From Rhizobiales bacterium YIM 77505 (GTDB taxonomy: Bacteria > Pseudomonadota > Alphaproteobacteria > Rhizobiales > Beijerinckiaceae): 64,000 bases of DNA. Under the pieces are notes generated by a model that searched no databases, was not told where the DNA came from, and was given only the letters and a program-made list of their open reading frames with translations. The translations under genes were made by a program, and so were the position numbers. Where the stretch lies: assembly GCA_000745135.1 (NCBI GenBank), contig JQNH01000001.1:3023501-3087500 (forward strand), read 5' to 3'. Position 1 is the stretch's first letter, and each line of letters opens with the position of its first letter. Below are positions 52,710 to 61,536 of this stretch, piece after piece.

Positions 52710-52937
52710 ATGTTTGTTCGCACCAGAGACTCCCATCCTCGATCTTTCGCAAAGGCGATCAGCTGGAGAATGACTGGTAGCCTCGATACCTTCGTTTTAA
52801 GCTACATCTTTACTGCAAGTCTTAAGCTTGCCGGGTCGATTGCCATCACGGAGGTGATCACCAAGATGGCCCTCTACTACATTCACGAGAGAGTTTGGGG
52901 TTCGATCCAATGGCATCAGAGCGGGCGTAGTGCGTGA
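52710..52937 (+). CDS. DUF2061 membrane protein
   Basis: The 75-residue protein matches DUF2061: SFAKAISWRMTGSLDTFVLS, IAITEVITKMALYYIHERVW. It should have two short membrane segments. The function of the family is not known. Confidence 0.88.
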   Translation: MFVRTRDSHPRSFAKAISWRMTGSLDTFVLSYIFTASLKLAGSIAITEVITKMALYYIHERVWGSIQWHQSGRSA

Positions 52938-53156
52938 GATGTCGTCCTATGTAGCGCTACTACCTGTAACAAGCGGGAGTGCAGGCCGCTGAGCGGGGCT
53001 TGCGACCTCCGAAAGGTTATGAACGGTACCTGTCAAACGTCGTCGGTCGTAACCATATACGATTGTAGGTGAGAGCGTTTTAGCCGAACGGTCTTTGAGA
53101 GAACCTCACCACTGTTCGCCCGGCCTCCGGCCGACCGCTCTCCGTGGAGAACCGCT

Positions 53157-53375
53157 ATGTTCGGGTTCCGAGGCGGCGAAAGCGCCGACACGGTTGCTCG
53201 CAAGAAGGGCTACATGAAGGACGCCCAACAGCGATGGCCATTTCTGACCCATTTCGATCTCTCGACGATCAAGAATAAGGCTCAGCTTAGCTCCATGGTC
53301 AGGGATCGTTCCAGCATCACAGAGGAGCAGGCGAAGCGTGACGTTCAGGCCTGGATGGATGGCAAGCAATTCTGA
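53157..53375 (+). CDS. Small hypothetical protein
   Basis: This 72-residue protein includes RKKGYMKDAQQRWPFLTHFD, SSMVRDRSSITEEQAKRDVQ and a final Trp-containing helix. CGTGGAGAACC precedes the ATG. It is a soluble helical protein, probably stress-associated by its resemblance to CsbD-like neighbours in other rhizobia (weak inference). Confidence 0.65.
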   Translation: MFGFRGGESADTVARKKGYMKDAQQRWPFLTHFDLSTIKNKAQLSSMVRDRSSITEEQAKRDVQAWMDGKQF

Positions 53376-53395
53376 AGCGGCTGAGGAGATTCGAA

Positions 53396-53614
53396 ATGTC
53401 GATCATGGGCACTGAAGAGCAGCGGCCGGCGCTGAGCCTAGAAGCCCGGCAAGAGATGGAGAGGTATGGAATCGTTCGCGTGCCGGCGGATAGCTTCCGC
53501 TACCGGGAGTTTCGGTACACGAACTTGCAAGACGCGCTCGCGCAGGCCAAGCGGGACGCCGACAACGGGCAGCGAATCGGGACGTGGGATGCAGCGCCGC
53601 CGCACCGATCATAG
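53396..53614 (+). CDS. Small hypothetical protein
   Basis: The 72-residue protein contains MERYGIVRVPADSFRYREFRY and a helical end. It starts 20 bp after the previous gene, so the two are probably co-transcribed. Function is unknown. Confidence 0.6.
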   Translation: MSIMGTEEQRPALSLEARQEMERYGIVRVPADSFRYREFRYTNLQDALAQAKRDADNGQRIGTWDAAPPHRS

Positions 53615-53667
53615 TAAGCGCAAACGGGCTCGCCCCGTTGCTGGGCGTCGCTGGTCAATTCGTTTCT

Positions 53668-53868
53668 TTATGCGGCCCACGGACTTGTCGGGCCTGCCTC
53701 CCGCGCAAGCATACGGGCAATCTTTTCATTAACGAGCTGGAGGAGGAAGCTGTCGGGGTGGCTCACCTTAAGTTCGTTCCGGGCGGCCATAACCTCGTTG
53801 AGGGACCGCCCGAATATGAGTTGCTCTTCCGCCGAGAGACGAATTTTCTTATCGCGAATCATCGGCAT
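53668..53868 (-). CDS. Small hypothetical protein
   Basis: A 66-residue helical protein (IRLSAEEQLIFGRSLNEVM) with a plausible GAGGA ribosome-binding site. The direction is opposite to its neighbours. Function is unknown. Confidence 0.5.
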   Translation of the reverse strand: MPMIRDKKIRLSAEEQLIFGRSLNEVMAARNELKVSHPDSFLLQLVNEKIARMLAREAGPTSPWAA

Positions 53869-54078
53869 CAGTTCCTCCTTCGGGGGCGCGCACTGGGTGC
53901 TTCCAACGCGTTTTAATTAAGGCCTCGACGGGTGATCGAAGGCCGGCGAGCATTGTTGCCGGCGGCTTGCCGAGCCCGTTTCCGTCCGGTTCCGCCTGCC
54001 AGCCCTGATCCGCCGAGAGCATCTTGCTGCCGCCGCCGGCTGACGCCTCAGTCTGGACGGCAACGGCAAGGTGTTCAG

Positions 54079-54300
54079 ATGCGCGTGAACTTGACGGAGC
54101 GGCTCGCGAAAGCGGCAACGACGGAGGGCCGCGGGCTTCAGGTCCGCGATAACGGCCGTAAAACCTTCACGCTCGATTACACTTTTGAAGGGCGCCGCCG
54201 ACGGTATCTTATCGGCGACTATCCAGACTGGAGCGTTGTGGCCGCGCGCGACGAGGCAAAGCGCCTCAAGCGCTACGTGGATGCCGGCCGCGATCCGCCG
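54079..54300 (+). pseudogene. Tyrosine-integrase N-terminal remnant (DUF4102 arm-binding domain)
   Basis: From ATG at 54079 the frame matches the arm-type DNA-binding domain of P4-like integrases (LQVRDNGRKTFTLDYTFEGR, LIGDYPDWSV, ARDEAKRLKRYVDAGRDP). After about 54300 the similarity ends, and the core-binding and catalytic domains are missing. It marks an old integration. Confidence 0.75.
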
Positions 54301-54608
54301 GAGCCCTTGGCTGGCGGTTGCAGCCGTCTCCGCTGGTCGATGTGCGATTCAAACAGTAAACCTTCTGCGAGTTGCCAAGTGCCTGAATGCGTGCGGCTTT
54401 TTCAGCTTAACCGGAGGGAGGCCAGTTAAGGTGGAAAGAGACAGTGGGCCCTCGGAGACCGCAAACGGGGTGTGCCAGCCGTCTCCGAGCTAAACCTCCC
54501 GCCTGCAAACCTTCGGAAATCAAAAGAGAATTCGAGCGGGGGACTGAGGATAGCGGAGTTTGATAGCGCGCTTGGCGGAGGGAGAAAACCTGGGAACAAA
54601 CCTTCTTC
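54301..54608. other. Non-coding stretch between integrase remnant and IS110-family element
   Basis: No gene is supported. The sequence is AT-richer than average and carries only fragments of open frame. It is probably debris of the integrase gene. Confidence 0.4.
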
Positions 54609-56041
54609 GCTAATCGGGGTGATTGGCGCAAGGTCCTCCGGGTGGTCCCGCATCCGTTGGATGGCGCCAGGCAGGTTTCATTCTTCGCTCCGCGGTCGGC
54701 GCGAGCGGCCGCCGCAAGATGGGCCAGAAAAGGGGACCGGCACATCTATCTCTGAGCGCGTGCTCGTCGCCAAAAGCGAGGCGCTGCGCAGAAGGTTTGA
54801 CGATGTTGCCGGGCCCGACGTCCTGCCGGACGCATCCGCCGGAGCGGATCCCTGATATCTCGTGCGTGTGAGCGCTCTCCCTCGTTCAGGCTATGCCGCC
54901 GCCTCGGCAGCCTCGTCCCGCGTCCACCGGAAGGTGGTGCCGTCGACCCACATCCGGTGCATGATAACCGCGAGCCGCCGCGCAACCGCCACCCGGGCCC
55001 GCATATGCCCGCGCCGGCGGGCGACTTCGACGCCCCACCGCTTGAGCCAGCTCCAGCGCTGCACCCGGGTCAGCAGCACGTTGGCGGCCTCGCACAGGAG
55101 CGAGCGCACCATCTTGTCGCCGCACAGGCTGATGCTGCCGTTGCGATCCGTTTCCCCGGAGGCGTACTTGCGCGGCGTCAGGCCGAAGTAGCTCCCGACC
55201 AGCGACGACTTCGCGAACCGGGTCGGGTCCTCGATCGCGGTGCGGAAGGCGAGCGCCGTCACGGGTCCAACACCCGGCACGCTCATCAGGCGCCCGCAAA
55301 CCGGATCGCTCCGGACCGTCGCCAAGAGCAGGCGATGCAGATCATCCAGGCGCTGCAAGAGCTCGCGCCGCACACCCAGCATCGCGTCGACCACTGGCGC
55401 GAGCACCGCGTCGCCATCGACAAGCTCGCGCACCCTTGCCTCGAAGCCGCTCTTGACCGGCGTGCCGACCTTGAGGCCGAACGCCTTCAGGATGCCACGC
55501 AAATGGTTCTCGAGCTCGATCCGGCACTTGATCAGCATCTCGCGGCTGCGCAAAAGCGCCCGCTGCTTGTGCGTCGCCTGGCTCTTCACGTGGACCGCCC
55601 GGTACCAGCCCGCGTGCAGCGCATAAGCGATGTTGCGGGCATCGATGCGGTCCGTCTTCACCGGCATCGCGCTCGTTGCCGCCTTCAGGTGCCGGGCGTC
55701 GAGACACACCACCGGCAGCCCGGCAGCGAGGAGCCCGTCGTGGATCGCCGGCGAGAGCAGGCCCGACTCAAGCCCCACGGCTTCGAACTCAAGGCCCGTC
55801 TTCTCGAGCCAGGCGGCGATCGTCTCCGGCTCGGACGCAACCTTCGCCTCGCGTACGATCTTGCGCCTCTCGTCGATGACGCAGATCGAGGTCTCCCTCA
55901 GCGAGACGTCCAAACCGGCATAGTGCTTCATGACCGTCCTCCACGGTGGCTGCCCGATGCGGATCAAATGACCCGCTCCCGTTGTGGAGGACCCTCGACA
56001 CGCCGTCATCGGCACGCCGTTTCCCAATCACCCCGATTAGC
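54609..56041 (-). mobile_element. IS110-family insertion sequence
   Basis: A perfect 18-bp inverted repeat (54609-54626 and 56024-56041, GCTAATCGGGGTGATTGG) bounds the element, with about 260 bp of non-coding DNA on the 3' side of the transposase. Inverted repeats of this kind point to the IS1111-like group. No target duplication was found. Confidence 0.85.
54891..55931 (-). CDS. IS110-family transposase
   Basis: The 346-residue protein begins [18 protein letters not shown] with the first catalytic Asp of the DEDD domain, then GLESG (Glu) and [14 protein letters not shown] (Asp pair). The C-terminal transposase_20 domain shows [13 protein letters not shown] and [12 protein letters not shown] with the conserved serine region. 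GGAGGAC precedes the ATG. The frame is intact. Confidence 0.95.
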   Translation of the reverse strand: MKHYAGLDVSLRETSICVIDERRKIVREAKVASEPETIAAWLEKTGLEFEAVGLESGLLSPAIHDGLLAAGLPVVCLDARHLKAATSAMPVKTDRIDARNIAYALHAGWYRAVHVKSQATHKQRALLRSREMLIKCRIELENHLRGILKAFGLKVGTPVKSGFEARVRELVDGDAVLAPVVDAMLGVRRELLQRLDDLHRLLLATVRSDPVCGRLMSVPGVGPVTALAFRTAIEDPTRFAKSSLVGSYFGLTPRKYASGETDRNGSISLCGDKMVRSLLCEAANVLLTRVQRWSWLKRWGVEVARRRGHMRARVAVARRLAVIMHRMWVDGTTFRWTRDEAAEAAA

Positions 56042-56164
56042 CAATCTCTGCCGCTGGTCCTCTACCCTTGGGCACTCAAACATACGCTGTGTTGCGAGCC
56101 TTCTCCGAAGAGAGCGGTGACGCTAGGTGATCCTTCACTCGACAGAGGGTGCGGCTCTCCGGTA

Positions 56165-56195
56165 GGCCTGGGTGGCAGAAACTGCCACCCAGGCC
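56165..56195. promoter_or_regulatory. Perfect 14-bp palindrome before the ParD-kinase fusion gene
   Basis: GGCCTGGGTGGCAG (56165-56178) pairs perfectly with CTGCCACCCAGGCC (56182-56195) around AAA, ending 3 bp before the ATG at 56199. It can be an operator for the RHH domain, or an mRNA hairpin that hides the ribosome-binding site. Confidence 0.7.
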
Positions 56196-56198
56196 CAA

Positions 56199-58538
56199 AT
56201 GCCATCGCAACATAGCCAGAACGTCTCCCTCACCCCCGAGCTTCAGCGCTTTATCGCCGAAAGGGTCGGCTCTGGCCGGTACCGCAGCACGAGCGAGGTG
56301 GTCCGGGAAGCTCTGCGGTGTCTCGAGGCGAACGGGAGTGCACACCGCAATGGCAAGCAGGCTGAGGTAGCGCTGCGCGAAAGCGAGGAGAGGCTGCGCT
56401 CGCTTACCGCAAACATGCCCTCCGCTATGGTCTACCAGATCATCGTCTCAGGGGGTGGTCGTGAGCGCCGTTTCAGTTTCGTCGCCGAAAGCTGCGAGCG
56501 CCTCAACGGGGTCAAAGCCGGTGAGGTGATGCGAGACCCCACCATTCTGTACGACATGATCCTGCCCGAACACCGGCAGGCGTTCGTCGCAGCCGAGGAA
56601 AAGGCCCTGGTCGCCGGCATCGCATTCGATTGCGAGGTGGCCATGCAGCGCCCGGACGGCGTCGTCCGTTGGCACCGCATCTCCTCCGCGCCGCGGCCCG
56701 GCTTGGACGGAGAGGTGATCTGGGATGGCATCCAAGTCGACGTCACGGACCGAGTCGAGGCTGAAGCCGCACGCTCCCGAGCAGTAGCGCACGCAGAGCA
56801 GCTCGCAGCCGAGATGGCAGCCGTCTTGGGCCAGCTCGCTGAAGGCGTCATCGTTACTGACGCCGCTGGGAAGCTCATCTTCGTCAATGAGGCCGCTGCA
56901 CGCATCCATGGGGCCGCCAAGCTGGACATCGCGCCGGAGCACTACAGCGACACCTATCACCTCTTCACCGAAGACGGGCACCCCTATCCGTCACATGAAC
57001 TACCTTTGGCCCGTGCGGTCTTGAAAGGCGAGACCGTAACGGACGCCCGCTGGCGTATTCGCCGGCCTGACGGGACCGAGGTACTGGCGATCGGTACGGC
57101 AAGCCCGCTGTTTCGGCCCGATGGCACCCACATGGGGGCTGTCCTCACGCTTCGGGACGATACCGCGCGCAACGCTGGAGAGCTGAAGCTGCGACGAAGC
57201 GAGACCCTCAAGAGGGCCGTCCTCGAGGCCGCGCTAGATTGCCTCGTCACGATCACAGACGAGAGCCGGATCGTCGAATGGAATCCGGCGGCTGAACGAA
57301 CGTTCGGCTACCCGACCCAAGAGGCGCTCGGTCAAGACTTGGCCCAGTTGATTATCCCACCTGAGTTCCGGGAGAGGCATTACGAGGGGATGGCCCGGTA
57401 TCTCTCGACCGGGCACGGCCCGGTACTAGGCCAGCGCGTCGAACTCGAGGGGCTCAGAGCTGATGGATCCCGCTTTCCTGTCGAGCTTGCAATTAACCCG
57501 ATCAGCATCGAAGGACAGCCGCACTTCACCGCATATCTACGCGACATCACCGAACGCAGGCGAACGGAAGCGGCGCTGCGCGACAGCGAGCAGAGACTCA
57601 GGGCCACTTACGAGCACGCATTCGTTGGCATTGCCGAAGTAGACGCAGACGGTCGGTTCCTGCGCGTCAACGAGCAGCTCACGTCGATTACAGGGTTCAG
57701 CCGAGAAGAGCTCCTGGAACGCACCTTCAGTGAGATTACCCATCCAGATGAGCGGGATTCCGATCTGGAGCGCTTTCGCCTCCAAATGGAAGGCGAGATC
57801 AAGGATTATGCTGCGGAGAAGCGTTACATGCACAAGGACGGCCGCACTGTATGGATCGAGCTCTCCGCCTCGAGAGTCGATGATGCGGACGGCCACCCGC
57901 TCTACGGTGTGCGCGTGGTGCGAGATATCTCTGAGCGGAAACGTGCCGAGCAACATCGCGAATTGCTCATCAATGAGCTGAACCATCGAGTGAAGAACAC
58001 GCTCGCGACAGTTCAATCGATCGCAAGCCAAACGTTGCGCAATGCACCCTCAACGCACCAAGCCAAGGTTAGTCTGGAGGCGCGCTTGTTCGCTCTCGCG
58101 CGAGTCCACGACGTGCTCACGGAAGAGAGCTGGGAAGGCGCAAACCTGCGCGATATCGTTTTGCAGGCCATTGCACCGTATCGAAGCGGGGACGCACGGT
58201 TCCATTGTCGTGGCCCGGACATCCGGCTCTCCCCGAGAGCAGCGCTGGCCCTTGCCATGGCGCTCCAAGAGCTTGCGACCAACGCTGTAAAATACGGTGC
58301 TCTGTCGAACTCGGTCGGCAAAGTCAGCATCGCTTGGGAGGAAGCCGCCTCTCAGCATGTTCGGTTACGCTGGGCTGAAAGCGGAGGTCCGCCGGTTGTA
58401 GCGCCGACTCGGCGCGGCTTCGGCACACGCCTTATCGAGCGGGGGCTCGCAAATGATCTCGGCGGAGAGGTGACCGTCGAGTTCGCACCAACGGGGCTCG
58501 TGTGTTCCGTCGACGTTCCGCAGTCCGTCCAGCCCTAG
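56199..58538 (+). CDS. Histidine kinase with N-terminal ParD-like RHH domain, multiple PAS domains and HWE kinase core
   Basis: The 779-residue protein begins with a ribbon-helix-helix domain like the ParD antitoxin (NVSLTPELQRFIAERVGSGR, then RSTSEVVREALRCLE, residues 8-45). Four PAS/PAC modules follow at about residues 60-190, 205-330, 345-460 and 470-600. The C-terminus is an HWE/HisKA_2 kinase (NELNHRVKNTLATVQSIASQT with the phospho-His, then LQELATNAVKYGALS). No transmembrane helix is present, so it is cytoplasmic. I use the ATG at 56199, just past a perfect palindrome; a GTG at 56172 is possible. No response regulator or ParE toxin lies beside it. Confidence 0.93.
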   Translation: MPSQHSQNVSLTPELQRFIAERVGSGRYRSTSEVVREALRCLEANGSAHRNGKQAEVALRESEERLRSLTANMPSAMVYQIIVSGGGRERRFSFVAESCERLNGVKAGEVMRDPTILYDMILPEHRQAFVAAEEKALVAGIAFDCEVAMQRPDGVVRWHRISSAPRPGLDGEVIWDGIQVDVTDRVEAEAARSRAVAHAEQLAAEMAAVLGQLAEGVIVTDAAGKLIFVNEAAARIHGAAKLDIAPEHYSDTYHLFTEDGHPYPSHELPLARAVLKGETVTDARWRIRRPDGTEVLAIGTASPLFRPDGTHMGAVLTLRDDTARNAGELKLRRSETLKRAVLEAALDCLVTITDESRIVEWNPAAERTFGYPTQEALGQDLAQLIIPPEFRERHYEGMARYLSTGHGPVLGQRVELEGLRADGSRFPVELAINPISIEGQPHFTAYLRDITERRRTEAALRDSEQRLRATYEHAFVGIAEVDADGRFLRVNEQLTSITGFSREELLERTFSEITHPDERDSDLERFRLQMEGEIKDYAAEKRYMHKDGRTVWIELSASRVDDADGHPLYGVRVVRDISERKRAEQHRELLINELNHRVKNTLATVQSIASQTLRNAPSTHQAKVSLEARLFALARVHDVLTEESWEGANLRDIVLQAIAPYRSGDARFHCRGPDIRLSPRAALALAMALQELATNAVKYGALSNSVGKVSIAWEEAASQHVRLRWAESGGPPVVAPTRRGFGTRLIERGLANDLGGEVTVEFAPTGLVCSVDVPQSVQP

Positions 58539-58737
58539 TTGCAGCCTTTCTGGCGGGCGCGGACTTCTCGGTCGCGGCGACTGCCGGTCTTGCCATCGAG
58601 GCAACTCGGAAAAGATTCCCGACAATTTGATCCTCTACGGGAGGCTTGCCGCCACACTACGTTGCACCGGCATGCTGCTGTATCATCGTGCTCGCGGAGC
58701 AGCATTGGTTCGGAAGCCGCACGCGGGAGCAACCCCA

Positions 58738-59517
58738 ATGATCAAGGCCTTCGTTTTCGACGCCTACGGTACACTCTACGACGTGCAGTCGGTAGCTGAG
58801 ATGACCGAGGCCGCGTTTCCCGGCCACGGCGAATACATTACACAGGTCTGGCGGCTGAAGCAGCTCGAGTACAGCTGGTTGCGTTCTATGATGGGCCGCT
58901 ATCAGGATTTCTGGATGGTAACGCGCGAGTCGCTCGCCTTCACGTTGAAGACCGTCGGACTTGATCCAGATCAGCGCTTTTTCGAGGAAATGACCGAGGC
59001 CTATAATCATCTGCGGACTTATCCCGACGCAGAGGAAGCGCTCGCGACGCTTGGCGGCTACCGGCTGGCTATCCTCTCGAACGGCAGCCCCACCATGCTA
59101 TCGGCTCTCGTGCGCAACTCGGGACTGGAGCGTCATTTCGAGGCGACGATCAGCACCGAGCCGAAACGGGTATTTAAGCCGGACCCGCGCGCCTATGAAC
59201 TCGTCGAAGACCGGATGGGAGTCCGCCCTGAGGAGGTGCTTTTCGTCTCCTCGAACGGCTTCGACGTGAGCGGGGCCAAGAGCTTCGGATTCCGCGTCGC
59301 GCGTATTGAACGCGTGCCGGCCAAGGCCCTGAAGGAGGAGATCGAGTCGGCCTCGACAATCGGTCCAAAGACGATGTTCAAGGCCCTTCGCATGCAGGAG
59401 GAGGGATACGGGTATGGACCGGATATCGTGATCTCGTCACTGCGCGAGCTTCCGGACGTGCCGGCGATGCTTTCTGCGGGTCAGCCGCCAGCCCCGCAAC
59501 CGTTCGCGAGCGCGTGA
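58738..59517 (+). CDS. Haloacid dehalogenase, type II
   Basis: The 259-residue HAD enzyme carries the nucleophile in VFDAYGTLYDV, the Ser in ILSNGSP, Lys in VFKPDPRAYEL and SSNGFDVSGAKSFGF. This pattern is that of (S)-2-haloacid dehalogenases, which hydrolyse 2-halocarboxylates with inversion. The C-terminus extends about 30 residues beyond usual. The ATG at 58738 was preferred to in-frame starts upstream. Confidence 0.92.
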   Translation: MIKAFVFDAYGTLYDVQSVAEMTEAAFPGHGEYITQVWRLKQLEYSWLRSMMGRYQDFWMVTRESLAFTLKTVGLDPDQRFFEEMTEAYNHLRTYPDAEEALATLGGYRLAILSNGSPTMLSALVRNSGLERHFEATISTEPKRVFKPDPRAYELVEDRMGVRPEEVLFVSSNGFDVSGAKSFGFRVARIERVPAKALKEEIESASTIGPKTMFKALRMQEEGYGYGPDIVISSLRELPDVPAMLSAGQPPAPQPFASA

Positions 59518-59601
59518 ATGGGCCCGAGCCGTGGCGAGCTCGTCTGGCAGCGTGAGCCGGATGCCGGGCGAGATGAGCGTTTCGATTTCACACGTCCTAA
59601 G

Positions 59602-60414
59602 CTACGTCTTACGCTGAGTAGGCGGCATCGCCGAACCAAGCCGCTCATGGATGGCCTGCGCGATCGGCAGAAGGCGGTCCTGATCGAGCGCGGCGGTCAC
59701 GACATATCCCAGGCCGCGATCCGTCCAGAAGAACGCGGAGACATCGTGTTGCCGTTCGGATCGGAACCCGGTCTCCTTGTTGTCGCCCGCCCGCACGTAG
59801 AGAGTGAGCCGGGTGCCCTGGTCGTCGTCATACATGAATAGGGCAGCAGGGCTGTCACCGGAGGGGAGGAGGCGCCCGCCCATGAGCCGATAACCTTTCC
59901 CAGTCAGATTTGGGGCAGAGATCGGCTGGCCCAGGCGACGGGAGAGCCACTGAACAAGATGCGCCTCTTGGTCCGCCCTTACCTCGACAGGATGAGCGGC
60001 TTCGACGACAAAGGTTCGGTGTGCCGCGACGGCGGCGTTCGCCATGGGAGGAAGGTTCAGGGCTGTCGTGCCGGGCCTTGTCTCGGTTAGCACCGTGTTG
60101 GCAAACCAGCCCGTGATTCCGCCCACCATGAGCCATCCCAAAGCCGCCGCAACAGCCATGTGTCGCCGGCCGCCGGCGCGCTTCCGCTCGGCAAGGATGT
60201 TCGAGATCCGCAGCCTTGCCGGGATCGGCTCGTCCGCCTTGAAGGCAAGGCGGTCCCGTAAGGCTTGCCGCTGTTCCCGGTCGGACGCTAGGCGTTCGGC
60301 AGCGGCCGGGTTTGCTGCAAGGTAGGCCGTGACGGAATCCTGGAGCTCTGGCGCCAAGCGGCCGTCCACATAGGCCTGCAGGTCGTCTTCACCGACGGGG
60401 CGCTCTAGGTTCAC
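59602..60414 (-). CDS. Anti-sigma factor, transmembrane
   Basis: The 270-residue protein has a small cytoplasmic helical N-terminus (DDLQAYVDGRLAPELQ), one transmembrane helix at about residues 86-108 and a periplasmic domain. This is the RskA/ChrR-like membrane anti-sigma layout without an obvious zinc-binding HxxxCxxC. It starts with GTG at 60414, overlapping the sigma gene stop, so both are made at a fixed ratio. It should hold the ECF sigma inactive until an envelope signal arrives. Confidence 0.88.
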   Translation of the reverse strand: MNLERPVGEDDLQAYVDGRLAPELQDSVTAYLAANPAAAERLASDREQRQALRDRLAFKADEPIPARLRISNILAERKRAGGRRHMAVAAALGWLMVGGITGWFANTVLTETRPGTTALNLPPMANAAVAAHRTFVVEAAHPVEVRADQEAHLVQWLSRRLGQPISAPNLTGKGYRLMGGRLLPSGDSPAALFMYDDDQGTRLTLYVRAGDNKETGFRSERQHDVSAFFWTDRGLGYVVTAALDQDRLLPIAQAIHERLGSAMPPTQRKT

Positions 60415-60920
60415 TTCACCCTCCTCAGCGTCACGCTACGACCCGTCTCCATATATTGCCTCAGCTTCTCACGTCCCCGACTCAACCGAGACATCACGGT
60501 GCCCATCGGGAGATCGAGCACGCGCGCGGCCTCCTCATAGGAGAGATCCTCGACCCCAACGAGGAGCAGCACGCTCCGCTGCTCCTCGGGTAAGAGGTTA
60601 AGCCCGGCCAACACGTCACGCGCGCCGAGCGCGTGGTCCGGGTGGCCTTCGTCGGCGCCTAAATTCTCCAACGCCTCTGTCCCGACATGCGGCCCACGAC
60701 GGGCGCGCTGGCGCATGGCCGTGAGAAACAGATTCCGCTGGATGGTGAACAGCCAGGCCCGAAGGTCGCCATCACGTCGCCGCAGATGCCAGCGGCTGAT
60801 GGCGCGCTCCAACGTGTCCTGGACGAGATCGTCCGCGGCCTCCTCGCTCCGCAACAACGCCCATGCATAGCGTCGAAGGGACGGGATCTGCGGCTCGAGG
60901 AGTGCGGCGAACTCATCCAT
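60411..60920 (-). CDS. ECF RNA polymerase sigma factor
   Basis: The 169-residue protein has sigma region 2 (DLVQDTLERAISRWHLRR, LRAWLFTIQRNLFLTAMRQ) and region 4 (LPEEQRSVLLLVGVEDLSYE, VLDLPMGTVMSRLSRGREKL). It recognises -35/-10 pairs; two matching GGAATA-N15-CRTCTC sites lie 0.5 kb upstream. The ATG at 60920 starts MDEFAALLEPQIP. It is coupled to its anti-sigma gene by a GTGA overlap. Confidence 0.95.
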   Translation of the reverse strand: MDEFAALLEPQIPSLRRYAWALLRSEEAADDLVQDTLERAISRWHLRRRDGDLRAWLFTIQRNLFLTAMRQRARRGPHVGTEALENLGADEGHPDHALGARDVLAGLNLLPEEQRSVLLLVGVEDLSYEEAARVLDLPMGTVMSRLSRGREKLRQYMETGRSVTLRRVK

Positions 60921-60949
60921 TGGTCGGGCCAGGGGAGAAGACCAGAGGC

Positions 60950-61363
60950 TTACAGGTTCGGATCGATCTGCCACACCTCGTTGACGAGCTTGTCTTCGCG
61001 GAACGTCATCACGTATCGAACCTTGATCGGGCTCTGGCCCTGGAAGGTGACGTTCGAGATCACCGTGGACCCCTTGGGGTTCGCGCTCTCCATCACGTTG
61101 GCCACGCTTGCCTTGAGTGGCCCTTGGCCCTTCGTGAACTTGGCCCAGACGTCCTTGATTTTCTCTGGGCCCGTATAGGCTCCATCGAGGGGACCGCCGA
61201 CCCACTGGAGGGTGGACGCGTTGTCGTAATGCGCCGTGATGGCGGTGACGTCTCCCTTGGCAATCGCGTCGATATGAGCTTGCGCCTTGTCGGCGGCTGG
61301 TCCGGCGAGTGCGGCCCCCGCCATGAGGCCGAACGCGAGCGCGGACGTGAAAAGGATTCTCAT
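60950..61363 (-). CDS. Secreted SnoaL/NTF2-like protein
   Basis: The 137-residue protein has a signal peptide (MRILFTSALAFGLMAGAALA) and a nuclear-transport-factor-2-like fold (KAQAHIDAIAKGDVTAITAH, LDGAYTGPEKIKDVW, MTFREDKLVNEVW). It is a likely periplasmic stress product, expressed with the ECF sigma from the promoter upstream. The ATG at 61363 is preferred because GGGAGA then sits 7 nt away. Confidence 0.85.
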   Translation of the reverse strand: MRILFTSALAFGLMAGAALAGPAADKAQAHIDAIAKGDVTAITAHYDNASTLQWVGGPLDGAYTGPEKIKDVWAKFTKGQGPLKASVANVMESANPKGSTVISNVTFQGQSPIKVRYVMTFREDKLVNEVWQIDPNL

Positions 61364-61400
61364 GGTCATTCTCCCGCGGTCCATGTGCAACCGCAGCCAA

Positions 61401-61427
61401 GAGATGCTTTCCAGACCCGTTTATTCC
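61401..61427 (-). promoter_or_regulatory. ECF-type promoter, minus direction
   Basis: On the minus strand GGAATA (61427-61422), 15 nt, then CATCTC (61406-61401). It matches the divergent site at 61485-61511 in both boxes and spacing. Transcription would begin near 61394, 30 bp before the SnoaL-like gene, and would read on into the sigma and anti-sigma genes, giving autoregulation. Confidence 0.7.
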
Positions 61428-61484
61428 GGGTGGTCACGAACGTTCACGATCACGGGTTTGTGAGCGACATCCATTGACAGCAGC

Positions 61485-61511
61485 GGAATAGACCGTGGAG
61501 GCGAGCGTCTC
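61485..61511 (+). promoter_or_regulatory. ECF-type promoter, plus direction
   Basis: GGAATA (61485-61490), 15 nt, then CGTCTC (61506-61511), 26 bp before the DUF305 ATG. The boxes and spacing equal the minus-strand site at 61427-61401. Confidence 0.7.
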
Positions 61512-61536
61512 TGCTGCGGCCCCAAAAGGAGCAAAG

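Noticed and set aside
56199-56330. A separate parD antitoxin gene before the kinase
   Set aside because: The frame continues without a stop into the PAS domains and no toxin gene is adjacent, so a fusion is the simplest reading.
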